A stretch of DNA of 43,862 nt from Chryseobacterium pennae. GTDB taxonomy: Bacteria; Bacteroidota; Bacteroidia; Flavobacteriales; Weeksellaceae. The first letter of the stretch is position 1. Each line of letters begins with the position of its first letter. The stretch is from NCBI RefSeq assembly GCF_003385515.1, contig NZ_QNVT01000040.1, positions 1 to 43,862 of the forward strand, read 5' to 3'. This document shows positions 34,377 through 41,962 of the stretch, piece by piece. A model generated the notes under the pieces. That model saw only the letters and a program-made list of their open reading frames with translations. It made no database searches and was not told the DNA's origin. A program made the translations under genes and the position numbers.

Positions 34377-34384
34377 AAAACATG
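34374..34384. other. Recombination junction between two 5'-truncated genes
   Basis: Here the SMC-like gene (minus strand) and the tape-measure gene (plus strand) both lose their 5' ends at the same place, in the sequence GCAAAAAACATG. Both surviving 3' parts point away from the junction. This is the mark of a deletion or inversion that joined two unrelated genes. No repeat or insertion sequence remnant is seen at the junction. Confidence 0.7.
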
Positions 34385-35197
34385 TTTAGTGCATATAGTT
34401 CATTTGTTCAGGCAAATGAGCAGAAAATGCTTCAAAAAATGGAGATCTCCAGCGATAAGAAGAAGAAAAAGTTACAAAGTCAGCTAGATGCAGGTTTGAT
34501 TACCCAGGAGCAGTATAAGAAAGAGACAATAGCCATAGATGCAGAACTTGATCGCAAAAAAGCTGAAATAAAATATAAGCAAGCAAAAAGGCAAAGGATG
34601 ATGCAAATTGCTGAAATTATATCTAATACTGCTCTTGCTATTATGCAGGCTTGGGTTAACCCAGGATATCCTATGGCAATTCCGTTATCAGTAATAATTG
34701 GTGCTCTTGGAGCCGTACAGCTTGGCACTGTTATGAGCCAGCCTCTTCCAGCAGCACCAGGTGCAGAAGACGGTTTCTATCCTGTTCTAAGATCTCAGGA
34801 CAATAAACTTTTTAATGCAAGAAAAAGAAAGTCTAAAACGGGGATTTATGACGAACCTACTATGTTAGTGGGAGAAGCTGGAGCAAGCATGCCAGAACTT
34901 GTTGTATCTGGAAAAACTATGCAAAAGATAGATCCAGCAATTCAAAGAACCTACATGAACGAAATTAAAAGAGTTGAAGGTTTTGAAGATGGACTTTTCC
35001 CGAATCAGCCAGTATCTTCAGGAAATGATGATTTACTTATCCAGGCGATAGAAATTATTAAGGCTAATACTGAAATTATGATTTACCTCAAAGAAAATGG
35101 TGTTAAAGGCTATTTCTTAAAGAATGCCAGAACTGGAAAGGATGTTCATGAAATGACAGAAGAATATTTAACATTAACTAATAAAAACAAACATTAA
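34382..35197 (+). pseudogene. 3' fragment of a phage tail tape-measure gene
   Basis: This 271-codon piece matches the end of Bacteroidota phage tape-measure proteins: FSAYSSFVQA, a Lys/Glu-rich coiled coil (about 15-75), then a hydrophobic tract ISNTALAIMQAWVNPGYPMAIPLSVIIGALGAVQLG (landmarks IMQAWVNPGYP and VQLGTV). A tail region with GEAGASMPELVVSGKT follows. Full tape-measure proteins are usually several times longer, so the start has been lost at the 34377 junction. The ATG at 34382 is simply the first one in the remaining frame. Confidence 0.75.
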
Positions 35198-35198
35198 T

Positions 35199-35633
35199 AT
35201 GCCACTAACATTCCCAGAAGGTGGGGGAGAACCACAGGATTATTTGAATGCAAACACACTCACAACCAATATTACCTGGAAAAGAGGTGATCCTTTACCT
35301 GCTAATGTGAAAATTGACCTACAGTATTCTACAAGTAAGGTTTATTTACAATATCGTATTAGATTTGATTCTAACAGTTCAGGAACTCCCATTGATGTCA
35401 ATGATGTTTCTGATGGTAATTCTATTATTGAATCCTTTTCAACACCATTATCTGACTTATATAAGAATTTCTATCTTGTTTTTAAAAATTTTGATAATCT
35501 TCAGGATGGTAATTATAATACTGAAGTATACTTTACACTTTATGGTGTTCCTGGTACACCTGGTTTTTTAGAATTTATAAATCAAACTTCTGTAAAAATA
35601 GGATTAACCATTCAAGGGAATGATCTATTATAA
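35199..35633 (+). CDS. Phage tail-associated protein (hypothetical)
   Basis: This 144-residue protein starts with ATG 1 bp after the tape-measure stop. It is a beta-rich sequence (NITWKRGDPLPANVKIDLQYST, landmarks DPLPANV and YLQYRIRF) without a signal peptide. Position right after a tape-measure gene suggests a distal tail or baseplate part. Its last residues (VKIGLTIQGNDLL) read as though the domain should continue, and the next frame (from 35627) starts with ITDKKIYNVIF, which may be that continuation. No known family is recognised. Confidence 0.55.
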   Translation: MPLTFPEGGGEPQDYLNANTLTTNITWKRGDPLPANVKIDLQYSTSKVYLQYRIRFDSNSSGTPIDVNDVSDGNSIIESFSTPLSDLYKNFYLVFKNFDNLQDGNYNTEVYFTLYGVPGTPGFLEFINQTSVKIGLTIQGNDLL

Positions 35634-35950
35634 CAGATAAGAAAATTTATAATGTAATTTTTAATAGACAGAATAATCAAATATCTGGAGACAATGATGT
35701 GGTGATTCAAGGTAATTCTAATAATGCAGATCTTTCTTTTTTTAATAATCTGGCTATTTTCAATAATATTGATGTAATTCAGAATAATCATTTTTTGCTT
35801 GAACCTTCAGAGGTTTTACAAGACTTTGATGAAGAACAAATACAAATAGCGGTAACCCAAAAAAGGTTGTTTCAAAAGTTTATCGAGATGAATCCTCTAT
35901 TGAAAGATTTGGATGCGCTAATGAAATATGATTTAAAATATATGAATTGA
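35627..35950 (+). CDS. Phage tail-associated frame, possibly continuation of the preceding gene
   Basis: The open frame runs from 35624 to 35950. Its only standard start is GTG at 35699 (83 codons), but coding-like sequence already begins upstream (KIYNVIFNRQNNQISGDND), without an ATG. It is in the -1 frame relative to the gene ending at 35633. Either a frameshift split one tail gene into two, or the gene uses a rare start. The second half is helical (EEQIQIAVTQKRLFQKF). Phage tail origin is inferred from position. Confidence 0.4.
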   Translation: MITDKKIYNVIFNRQNNQISGDNDVVIQGNSNNADLSFFNNLAIFNNIDVIQNNHFLLEPSEVLQDFDEEQIQIAVTQKRLFQKFIEMNPLLKDLDALMKYDLKYMN

Positions 35951-36021
35951 ATATTGGTTATTCTACAATCTTGATTAAAAAGGTTTTGAAGTGCCTGATT
36001 TTTCTAGAAGTTGTGATTTAA

Positions 36022-36029
36022 TATATTTG
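36022..36029 (+). promoter_or_regulatory. Candidate promoter of the four-helix membrane protein gene
   Basis: TATATTTG matches TAnnTTTG and is followed by CGCCC, as is often seen in Flavobacteriia. A T run (TTTTTC) lies about 19 bp upstream where TTTG is expected. Transcription would begin near 36036, 13 nt before the ATG at 36049. It marks the start of a new transcription unit after the phage debris. Confidence 0.5.
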
Positions 36030-36048
36030 CGCCCTAAAAATAAATATT

Positions 36049-36732
36049 ATGAATCAAAAAAATCACATCGAAGAAATTAGTAAATACAATGCTAAGATTT
36101 CTATTTACAATTTAGTTTACAAAAAGTTCAAAATTAAATGGTGGGCTTACATTATAATTCCGCCATTGTTGCCAACCATTGCATCTTTTACATTCCTATT
36201 CTACGAAAAAGATTTGTGGATTGTTTTGACTTTTCCACTCATGATATTCTTTAGTGCTATTTCTGTTAATTATATGATAGGAAGAATTGAGATCATTATT
36301 AGAACATATTATAGTTATGCCCTGAATGAAAATAATAAATATAATTATAGCTCATTTTTGGAAATACAAAAAAGGGCACTAATAGATTTACTGGGAGATA
36401 CTCTGACTAAAAAAGATAATTTACTCTTTTTGATTGATAAACTTTCAGCTCAACAAAATAAATATTCCTATGGGCTTTCAGTGCAAACGGTAGTAATAAC
36501 GATTTCTATTATTACAGGAGGGTTCTTATCTAAGTTCTTGGATTATTCGTCAGATATGCAGGATTTTTATGATGGTTCCAGAATTCTAATTTCTGTTATA
36601 CTATTAATTGGCTTTACAATTATTATTGTTGATTTTTTCCTTGTAAAAGGTTTTGTGGAGCAATATGTAAAAAACAAAAATAGAATGGTAAGGACCTTAG
36701 TTAATATTTATCTGGATAAATATATTGAATAA
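36049..36732 (+). CDS. Four-helix membrane protein, unknown family
   Basis: This 227-residue protein has two N-terminal transmembrane helices (about 32-52 and 57-77), a soluble helical middle (about 80-140) and two C-terminal helices (about 148-168 and 178-200), ending in a charged tail. No catalytic motif is visible. It has its own promoter candidate and its own terminator at 36758-36799, so it is a separate gene carried within the accessory region. A membrane role in phage exclusion is possible but nothing in the sequence proves it. Confidence 0.6.
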   Translation: MNQKNHIEEISKYNAKISIYNLVYKKFKIKWWAYIIIPPLLPTIASFTFLFYEKDLWIVLTFPLMIFFSAISVNYMIGRIEIIIRTYYSYALNENNKYNYSSFLEIQKRALIDLLGDTLTKKDNLLFLIDKLSAQQNKYSYGLSVQTVVITISIITGGFLSKFLDYSSDMQDFYDGSRILISVILLIGFTIIIVDFFLVKGFVEQYVKNKNRMVRTLVNIYLDKYIE

Positions 36733-36757
36733 TTTAGTTCAATTTACTTAAAATAAG

Positions 36758-36799
36758 ATGATTGGCTTTACTTGTCTTTGGTAAAACCAATCATTTTTT
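36758..36799. terminator. Bidirectional terminator between convergent genes
   Basis: ATGATTGG (36758-36765) and TTTAC pair with GTAAA and CCAATCAT (36787-36794) around an 8-nt loop, with a T run on the plus strand. It sits 26 bp past the stop of the plus-strand membrane protein gene and at the stop of the minus-strand SH3 gene, so it can end both transcripts. Confidence 0.65.
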
Positions 36800-36800
36800 A

Positions 36801-37520
36801 TTACCTAGCAAAGTTTAAATATTCTTTTCGTACCCAACCAGTTTCAGCGGTATTAGTTTTTATAACTAAACACCATTTTATATTGTCTTTTAAAATTTCT
36901 ACTTGGTTATTTTCTTGCAATGTAAAAATTTCCTTAGATGAGTCTTTGGGGTAATTTCTTATTGAACATTTTTGATTTGCCTTTACTAAAATATTGCTAT
37001 TACTACTATAATTATTAATAATTTGAACTGTCGTTGGAGTCTTTTGACTTTCTCCTTTAATTTTTTCTAATATTATTGGCACAATAATTTGCTGAATCAA
37101 AAACAAAATAAATAATCCAGAATATTTTATAGATGGATTGTTAACAATATAGTTTTTAATTGAAGTAACTAAATTATTGAATATCTCTAATGAACTATCA
37201 TCTAATTCTTCCGCACGGTTTGCTAACTCTTGTGCCAGTATTTCAATTTCTTCATCGTTAGGTAATTGTATTACATCATTTAATGAGATACTGGCAAGTT
37301 GTGTCCAATAACCAATAGGATTAATTCTATTTAAAACTTGATTGTTAAGTAATTGTGAATTAATGCTTTTCATAGCAATCAGAGTTGATTCATTAGTTAT
37401 ATTATCTAACCTTCTAACTAAATCATATATGGAAGGTGGTAATCCTATTTTTGTGTTTTTATTGAATTCTTCTAATATTGTAGAGTTACCAGAAGCGTTT
37501 AATTTTCTAGTTATTTCCAT
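36801..37520 (-). CDS. Membrane-anchored bacterial SH3-domain protein
   Basis: This 239-residue protein has a helical N-terminal region (about 1-130), one transmembrane helix (about 135-152, FILFLIQQIIVPIIL) and a short linker. The C-terminal SH3-type domain (about 175-239) runs from ILVKANQKCSIRNYP and ends ETGWVRKEYLNF. Such domains bind peptidoglycan or peptides. The start codon ATG at 37520 is preceded by a GAGGGG run. The gene is convergent with the four-helix protein and lies 120 bp downstream of the GIY-YIG gene. Its role is unknown. Confidence 0.65.
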   Translation of the reverse strand: MEITRKLNASGNSTILEEFNKNTKIGLPPSIYDLVRRLDNITNESTLIAMKSINSQLLNNQVLNRINPIGYWTQLASISLNDVIQLPNDEEIEILAQELANRAEELDDSSLEIFNNLVTSIKNYIVNNPSIKYSGLFILFLIQQIIVPIILEKIKGESQKTPTTVQIINNYSSNSNILVKANQKCSIRNYPKDSSKEIFTLQENNQVEILKDNIKWCLVIKTNTAETGWVRKEYLNFAR

Positions 37521-37640
37521 AAGAGGGGATGAAATAATACTATTAAGTTACTCAGTAAAAGTAGACAACTTTCTTAAATTTTCAAGGTTATTTAAACTTT
37601 GCATTTTTTGTATTTTATTAAATTTTTAAATATGATAGAC

Positions 37641-39254
37641 TTATTTTGTTTGGTTTATGAGTGTTATTACTTCGGAACAAATATTCATAATAATTTCTAA
37701 ATCACATCTGAAAAATTCCCTTCTGGTTGTTAACCTATACATATCTAATTTTTCGTGTATAATTTTCTCTGCTTCAATACAGTCTTTTGTTAAATATTTG
37801 TGGATTACAAAAAAATTATCAATTGTACTTGTATTAGAGAGCTCTTTACTTCTAATTTTTGCATCTCTTTTTGTTAGACCAACTTTGAAAATATTTTCCT
37901 CATGCGCAGGTTGTCTCATTATATAAATATATCCTGCATTCTCATTTGTAAACTTTTCAACTTCTTTAATTTTCGTTACAACTTTAGGAGCTGTATAATA
38001 AGTATCATTACGCTCTACCCAAGTTTTCCCGATAACTTTTTTTCCATATTTATCTAATCCTTCCTCTTCAATTCCTATTCTTTTCCAAAATCCTGATTTT
38101 TCGATTTGAAAACTATTATCATTTAACTCGTGATTTTTGATGTAAGCCTGAGAATCTGATTCTAAGTAATATAAAGGTTTAGCATAGATTTTATACTTAT
38201 TTGGAGCATTCTGAAAATTACGTTTCACTAAAGGTGACGTTAATAGTTCTGAAAGTTTTGTTTCATATGTTACATCAACCAATTTTTCTTCATTCTCAAA
38301 TACGTAATATGGAAGTGCTAAGCAATATTTTGCAAAATCAAATACTGCATCATATTTACTTAATTCTTTTAATTGGTTATTAAATATTTCTTTTCTTTCA
38401 TCACTTGTCAATTGTGTTTGCTCAGCAAAAATTGCAAAAAAATCATCAGTTAAGACTCTGAAACTAAGATTTTCGTCTCTAGCAACATGTCGAATATCAA
38501 TTGTTTTACGTTTAATATCAAAAAGTAAAGAAACATTATAACTCCATAAATTATTATGCTCTTTAAAATTTACTATTTTCGCATGAGTTTCGTCAGTTTC
38601 AATCGTTAATCCTAAAGATTTTTTTCTTTCACTCATAGTCGCATATAATGCTTCTTTTGTTCTGTCTTTTAAATACTCTTCTGCTTCATTTTTATCATAT
38701 GTTTCACCACATTGTAAAAGCATAGAAACATTATTGCCTTGTCTAATGAGAGATATGTTTCCTATGAAAAATGAAGTATCATTTGTACTAGAAAAGTTAT
38801 ATTCTTCAAAATCAGAATTAAATTGAAAATGATAAATTATATTTTCTGGTATATTTTCAAAATAATCAATACTATCTGAATCAAAATCATTGGAGGTCAC
38901 AAAGTTTAAAAAATCCAAAAGAGAAACAGAGTAAGCTTCTTCTTCCTCAATTAGTTGAAGAATTGAATTTTCTATATTAAAAATAAAAAAAGGTTCTAAT
39001 ACATTAAATGATGTGGGAAATGAATGTGGACCAAGGTTTATGAATCTCCCAGCATATTCTTGTAAGTAATATCTAATTGTATTCTCATTTGCTGTATCTA
39101 AACCATTATATGTTTGCAAAGCTACAATTTGCCTACCAATATCAAACTTTCTCTTTAACTTTTTCCATAATTTGGGATTCTTAAGTTTTAATTTTTCAGT
39201 AAGATTTTCATCTTTTTTTTCTTTGAAAATTGAAAATAATGTTTTTGCTCTCAT
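37641..39254 (-). CDS. GIY-YIG (T5orf172-like) domain protein with a large uncharacterised N-terminal region
   Basis: This 537-residue soluble protein has a roughly 430-residue N-terminal region with no recognised domain. The C-terminal domain (440-537) has the GIY-YIG nuclease pattern: AGYIYIMRQ, then NIFKVGLTKRDAKIR (the second half of the signature plus the Arg-rich helix), a conserved Glu in IEAEKIIHEKL, and RREFFRCDL. This arrangement matches the T5orf172/Mug113 branch found in phages and defence islands. The N-terminal half would be the target or sensor part. It is flanked by an SH3/membrane protein and an Abi_C gene. Confidence 0.72.
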   Translation of the reverse strand: MRAKTLFSIFKEKKDENLTEKLKLKNPKLWKKLKRKFDIGRQIVALQTYNGLDTANENTIRYYLQEYAGRFINLGPHSFPTSFNVLEPFFIFNIENSILQLIEEEEAYSVSLLDFLNFVTSNDFDSDSIDYFENIPENIIYHFQFNSDFEEYNFSSTNDTSFFIGNISLIRQGNNVSMLLQCGETYDKNEAEEYLKDRTKEALYATMSERKKSLGLTIETDETHAKIVNFKEHNNLWSYNVSLLFDIKRKTIDIRHVARDENLSFRVLTDDFFAIFAEQTQLTSDERKEIFNNQLKELSKYDAVFDFAKYCLALPYYVFENEEKLVDVTYETKLSELLTSPLVKRNFQNAPNKYKIYAKPLYYLESDSQAYIKNHELNDNSFQIEKSGFWKRIGIEEEGLDKYGKKVIGKTWVERNDTYYTAPKVVTKIKEVEKFTNENAGYIYIMRQPAHEENIFKVGLTKRDAKIRSKELSNTSTIDNFFVIHKYLTKDCIEAEKIIHEKLDMYRLTTRREFFRCDLEIIMNICSEVITLINQTK

Positions 39255-39328
39255 GGTTTAGATTTTTAATAGGTAATAAAATTGCATAATTAAATTTAAT
39301 TTGTGCAAAATTTCTTAATTATTCATCA

Positions 39329-40099
39329 TTACTTCATCTTTTCTAAACTCAAATAAAATATTGCAAGTTCACTGGATGCTGAAACGGCTAGCTTTATATA
39401 AATTACATCTAGACTTTTAAACTCAGGTAAATGTCCGTGCCCAGTTCCATAGGAATTTCGTAATTCAGATATTCCGTGTACTATATTTGAAAAGCCACTC
39501 AAAATTTTTGCGATTGATGATTTAGCTAGCTCAACATTTTCAACTTGAAATGGCATTAAATCAATTTGTTTATTAGTTTCTTTTACTAATTTTCCGATAT
39601 CCCAATCTTTATTAATTTCTACCTTAGCTTTGTTCAATATGTGCTTACAGCAAGTTTCTATTAATTCCTTGGAAATCCCTAAAGCTACATGAGGATTATT
39701 TTCTATTGAGTTATTCATAAGCCTTATTTGCTTATCTACATACTCTTGGGTAAGTAATTGTGTTATCTCAATCGCTTTTTTTTCGGATTGTTTTTGATGT
39801 TCATTTTTTAGGTATCCTCTCCAGCTAATGCCCCTTACATAGATTCCATTCGATTGCCCTGATTCGGTAATTGCTGATTCGATTGCCGTAACTTCCTGGG
39901 AATATTCATTGATTCTGCGATAAATTTTCAAAGGTACATTTACAATTACCTCATACATATAAGTCTCAACATCACTATCCATTGAAAATAAAGTGTCAAT
40001 GTACATTTGGTTGATTTCACAATTCTCTAAAAAGATGGCAGCTTTTTCTTCCTCAGATTCAATTAACCAATCATAAATATGTCCCTTTAGTCCATCCAT
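39329..40099 (-). CDS. Abi_C-type (abortive infection) protein
   Basis: This 256-residue soluble helical protein has a C-terminal region (about 110-256) that fits the Abi_C domain. It shows ALGISKELIETCCKHIL, DIGKLVKETNKQ and SIAKILSGFSNIVHGISELRNSYGTGHG, with the terminal helix ASSELAIFYL. Proteins with this domain often act in phage-triggered growth arrest, though the enzymatic basis is not established. The N-terminal half (about 1-100) is unrecognised and may be the effector or sensor. It starts with ATG preceded by a perfect AGGAGG. Confidence 0.75.
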   Translation of the reverse strand: MDGLKGHIYDWLIESEEEKAAIFLENCEINQMYIDTLFSMDSDVETYMYEVIVNVPLKIYRRINEYSQEVTAIESAITESGQSNGIYVRGISWRGYLKNEHQKQSEKKAIEITQLLTQEYVDKQIRLMNNSIENNPHVALGISKELIETCCKHILNKAKVEINKDWDIGKLVKETNKQIDLMPFQVENVELAKSSIAKILSGFSNIVHGISELRNSYGTGHGHLPEFKSLDVIYIKLAVSASSELAIFYLSLEKMK

Positions 40100-40103
40100 T
40101 TAT

Positions 40104-40109
40104 CCTCCT
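40104..40109 (-). promoter_or_regulatory. Canonical Shine-Dalgarno before the Abi_C gene
   Basis: The minus strand reads AGGAGG 4 nt before the ATG at 40099. Bacteroidota genes seldom have such a sequence. In this window I saw no other full AGGAGG at a start codon that I inspected. It confirms the start codon and hints that the gene came from a different host. Confidence 0.6.
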
Positions 40110-40326
40110 ATTTTTTTAAATTTAAGTTTTTAATTTGACAACTCAGAATTACATTTTCTTTTGTTATAAATTTTAATAACAATATAAATAATATGTTGTA
40201 AATATATAATACCTCGATTGTATCTAAAACATTAAAATAATAAAAGTAATTTATACCAAATTCTCGTAAATATAACCATATGTAAAAAAGTCTATTTCCA
40301 TCAATACAATGGTTAATTTAGCAGTT

Positions 40327-40422
40327 TTAATAAGAGTTTTTTTCTACTGATTCATACGCTGAGTTTAATTTATTAGCGATAGCCGCAAATTGGTTTTTAA
40401 ATTTTTCTTTGTTAAATCTCAT
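40327..40422 (-). CDS. Short 31-residue frame, possible remnant
   Basis: The frame starts MRFNKEKFKNQFAAI and ends EKNSY before a stop. It is clean coding-like text (helical, Lys/Asn-rich) beginning with ATG, but too short for a recognised domain. It lies just past the terminator of the T6SS cassette on the same strand. It may be the start of a lost immunity or effector gene. Confidence 0.25.
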   Translation of the reverse strand: MRFNKEKFKNQFAAIANKLNSAYESVEKNSY

Positions 40423-40455
40423 GACTAATTTTTTAGGTAGTTGTTAAATAAAAAA

Positions 40456-40479
40456 ACCTTTATCAACAGAGATAAAGGT
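40456..40479 (-). terminator. Terminator of the T6SS effector cassette
   Basis: ACCTTTATC (40456-40464) is complementary to GATAAAGGT (40471-40479) with a 6-nt loop. On the minus strand it is followed by TTTTTTATTT. It lies about 30 bp beyond the stop of the DUF4280 gene, so it ends the vgrG-Tae4-Tai4-DUF4280 transcript. Confidence 0.75.
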
Positions 40480-40509
40480 ATGTATTCCAGGTTTTTATTA
40501 TTTACAATA

Positions 40510-40839
40510 TTATTCTTCTACAAAATTCTGTGCGGACTTTACAACTGATATTTTACCACCAATAGAACATTGACAGGTTGAGTTATCTAAAAGCTCCTTT
40601 TTACCCTCAATTTCAAAATCAGAGGTATTATCCCATTTAACAGGAGAAGGTGTACAAGAAGATCTTAAAACACTACATACACCAAAAGGTTTAATATTGG
40701 TATTAGGCTGTTTGTCCTCTTCCGTAGCCTGTAACTTTCCATCAATGCTCATAAAAGATTGACTTGTTACTGTGAGTGGAGTTGGTGAAGCTCCTTTATC
40801 ACATTTTAATTGAGTTGTATCTGTGATATGCTGGGGCAT
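40510..40839 (-). CDS. DUF4280 PAAR-like protein (T6SS spike tip)
   Basis: This 109-residue protein fits the DUF4280 family of PAAR-like proteins. It has Cys13 in QLKCDKG, LTVTSQSFMSIDGKLQAT, the PFGVCSVLRSSCTPSP cluster and the end CQCSIGGKISVVKSAQ. PAAR-like proteins cap the tip of the VgrG trimer and sharpen the T6SS spike. Conserved Cys may hold a metal. It starts 4 bp after the Tai4-like gene and is the last gene of the cassette before the terminator, so it is made with the VgrG and the effector it helps deliver. Confidence 0.85.
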   Translation of the reverse strand: MPQHITDTTQLKCDKGASPTPLTVTSQSFMSIDGKLQATEEDKQPNTNIKPFGVCSVLRSSCTPSPVKWDNTSDFEIEGKKELLDNSTCQCSIGGKISVVKSAQNFVEE

Positions 40840-40843
40840 ATTA

Positions 40844-41263
40844 TCATTTTTTTGAGGTTTTCTTTTTTGGTGTCAGTCCAATAAGCTTTCTTATATAACT
40901 ATCTAATTTCTTAGATTCATAGAAGTCAAAACAATTGTAAAATATTATGTTCTTATCTCCTGTTTCAAAATGTAGATTGTTTTTTATTGAATAGTATTGA
41001 CCCGTTTCATTAATAGTGTAATCTATTATTTTGTTTTTCAGTTCATCATTCTCCAAAAAATTTCCATTTATGGAAAATTGAACCCCTGAAGCATCTTTAT
41101 ATGTATTATAAAAATTTGCATCTATCTTTTGATAGTTATAACTCAGGCATTTATCAAATGCGTATTTTTTCACTTCTGTTAATTTATCCTGTCCTAAAAC
41201 TTCAACAGTAGACATAATTAAGAACGCAAATGCGTATTTAAAATTCTTTATTTTAATTCCCAT
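40844..41263 (-). CDS. Putative Tai4-like immunity protein to the T6SS amidase
   Basis: This 139-residue protein has a signal peptide (about 1-24, cleavage near VLGQ), so it goes to the periplasm, where a peptidoglycan amidase would need to be blocked. It has two Cys (39 and 111) that could form a disulfide, a mixed alpha/beta body and the end motif YNCFDFYESKKLDSYIRKL. It overlaps the end of the Tae4 gene by 16 bp, the classic effector-immunity layout. Assignment to Tai4 rests mostly on this context. Confidence 0.7.
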   Translation of the reverse strand: MGIKIKNFKYAFAFLIMSTVEVLGQDKLTEVKKYAFDKCLSYNYQKIDANFYNTYKDASGVQFSINGNFLENDELKNKIIDYTINETGQYYSIKNNLHFETGDKNIIFYNCFDFYESKKLDSYIRKLIGLTPKKKTSKK

Positions 41264-41955
41264 AACTTTATTTCATCTGTTTGTATAACAATATTCGTCC
41301 TTTTAGAAGAGTCATATCGTTCATATTTCATTTTAAAGTAATAATATTCACTATTAGGATTGTTATGCTGAGGGTCTCCAGGATATATTAAATTACTTCC
41401 ATCCCAAAGTGTAAAATGTCCAGAGGCGTTCCCCCAACCAGATACTTTAAACATAATAATTCCTTTCATTTTACGAAGTTTATCCCAATTTTCTTTAGAC
41501 AAACCTTCTTTTACTTGTCCTAATCCTGCTTTTTTTAATGTCTCGTCAAATTCAGGTTTGCCTAAGTGATCTTCCAAGTATTTACCCAATTCCTTAACTC
41601 TATACCAGTAATTTAACTTATCATCACCTTTATGGACTCCTCCTTTTGCTCCTTTTGCTTTATATTTAGAATTATCGTAAGGTAATTTGAAACCACTGTA
41701 GTTTAATCCTTTACTCATTCTAAAAGCACATGTGTTCTCCCAATCAGTGGCTGATTTATTATAATACCCAATCAAGCCATTACCAATCTCATTATACAAT
41801 GTAATTACGTCCACGGAGCTATTAGGATAGTTTTTAATCATATCTCTCCAGCTTGGTCTTAAAACCTGAACTGGTCTTGTCTGTTGATTTCCACTTGTTG
41901 CAACGATACCTCTCCGTTGTTCAAGTAATGTTGGTATAAAATTATTAATTTTCAT
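41248..41955 (-). CDS. T6SS amidase effector 4 (Tae4)
   Basis: This 235-residue peptidoglycan amidase has the Tae4 landmarks. PSWRDMIKNYPNSSVDV (34-50) is followed by ENTCAFRMSKGLNYSG with catalytic Cys76, then WGNASGHFTLWDG with His180 and Asp185, consistent with a Cys-His-Asp triad of the NlpC/P60-like type. It would cut the D-Glu to meso-diaminopimelate bond in the wall of a rival Gram-negative cell. It lies 7 bp after vgrG and overlaps its immunity gene. No signal peptide, as expected for delivery on the VgrG spike. Confidence 0.88.
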   Translation of the reverse strand: MKINNFIPTLLEQRRGIVATSGNQQTRPVQVLRPSWRDMIKNYPNSSVDVITLYNEIGNGLIGYYNKSATDWENTCAFRMSKGLNYSGFKLPYDNSKYKAKGAKGGVHKGDDKLNYWYRVKELGKYLEDHLGKPEFDETLKKAGLGQVKEGLSKENWDKLRKMKGIIMFKVSGWGNASGHFTLWDGSNLIYPGDPQHNNPNSEYYYFKMKYERYDSSKRTNIVIQTDEIKLWELK

Positions 41956-41962
41956 AATGTAT

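Larger units (their letters stand above)
40100..40509. other. AT-rich gap between the Abi_C gene and the T6SS cassette
   Basis: This 410-bp stretch contains a 31-codon frame (40327-40422) and the terminator of the T6SS cassette (40456-40479). The part nearest the Abi_C gene (40110-40320) is very AT-rich and empty by eye. It marks the joint between the defence-like genes and the secretion cassette. Confidence 0.5.

Noticed and set aside
37657..38383. Plus-strand frames over the GIY-YIG gene
   Set aside because: Low-complexity hydrophobic translations typical of the reverse strand of an AT-rich gene.
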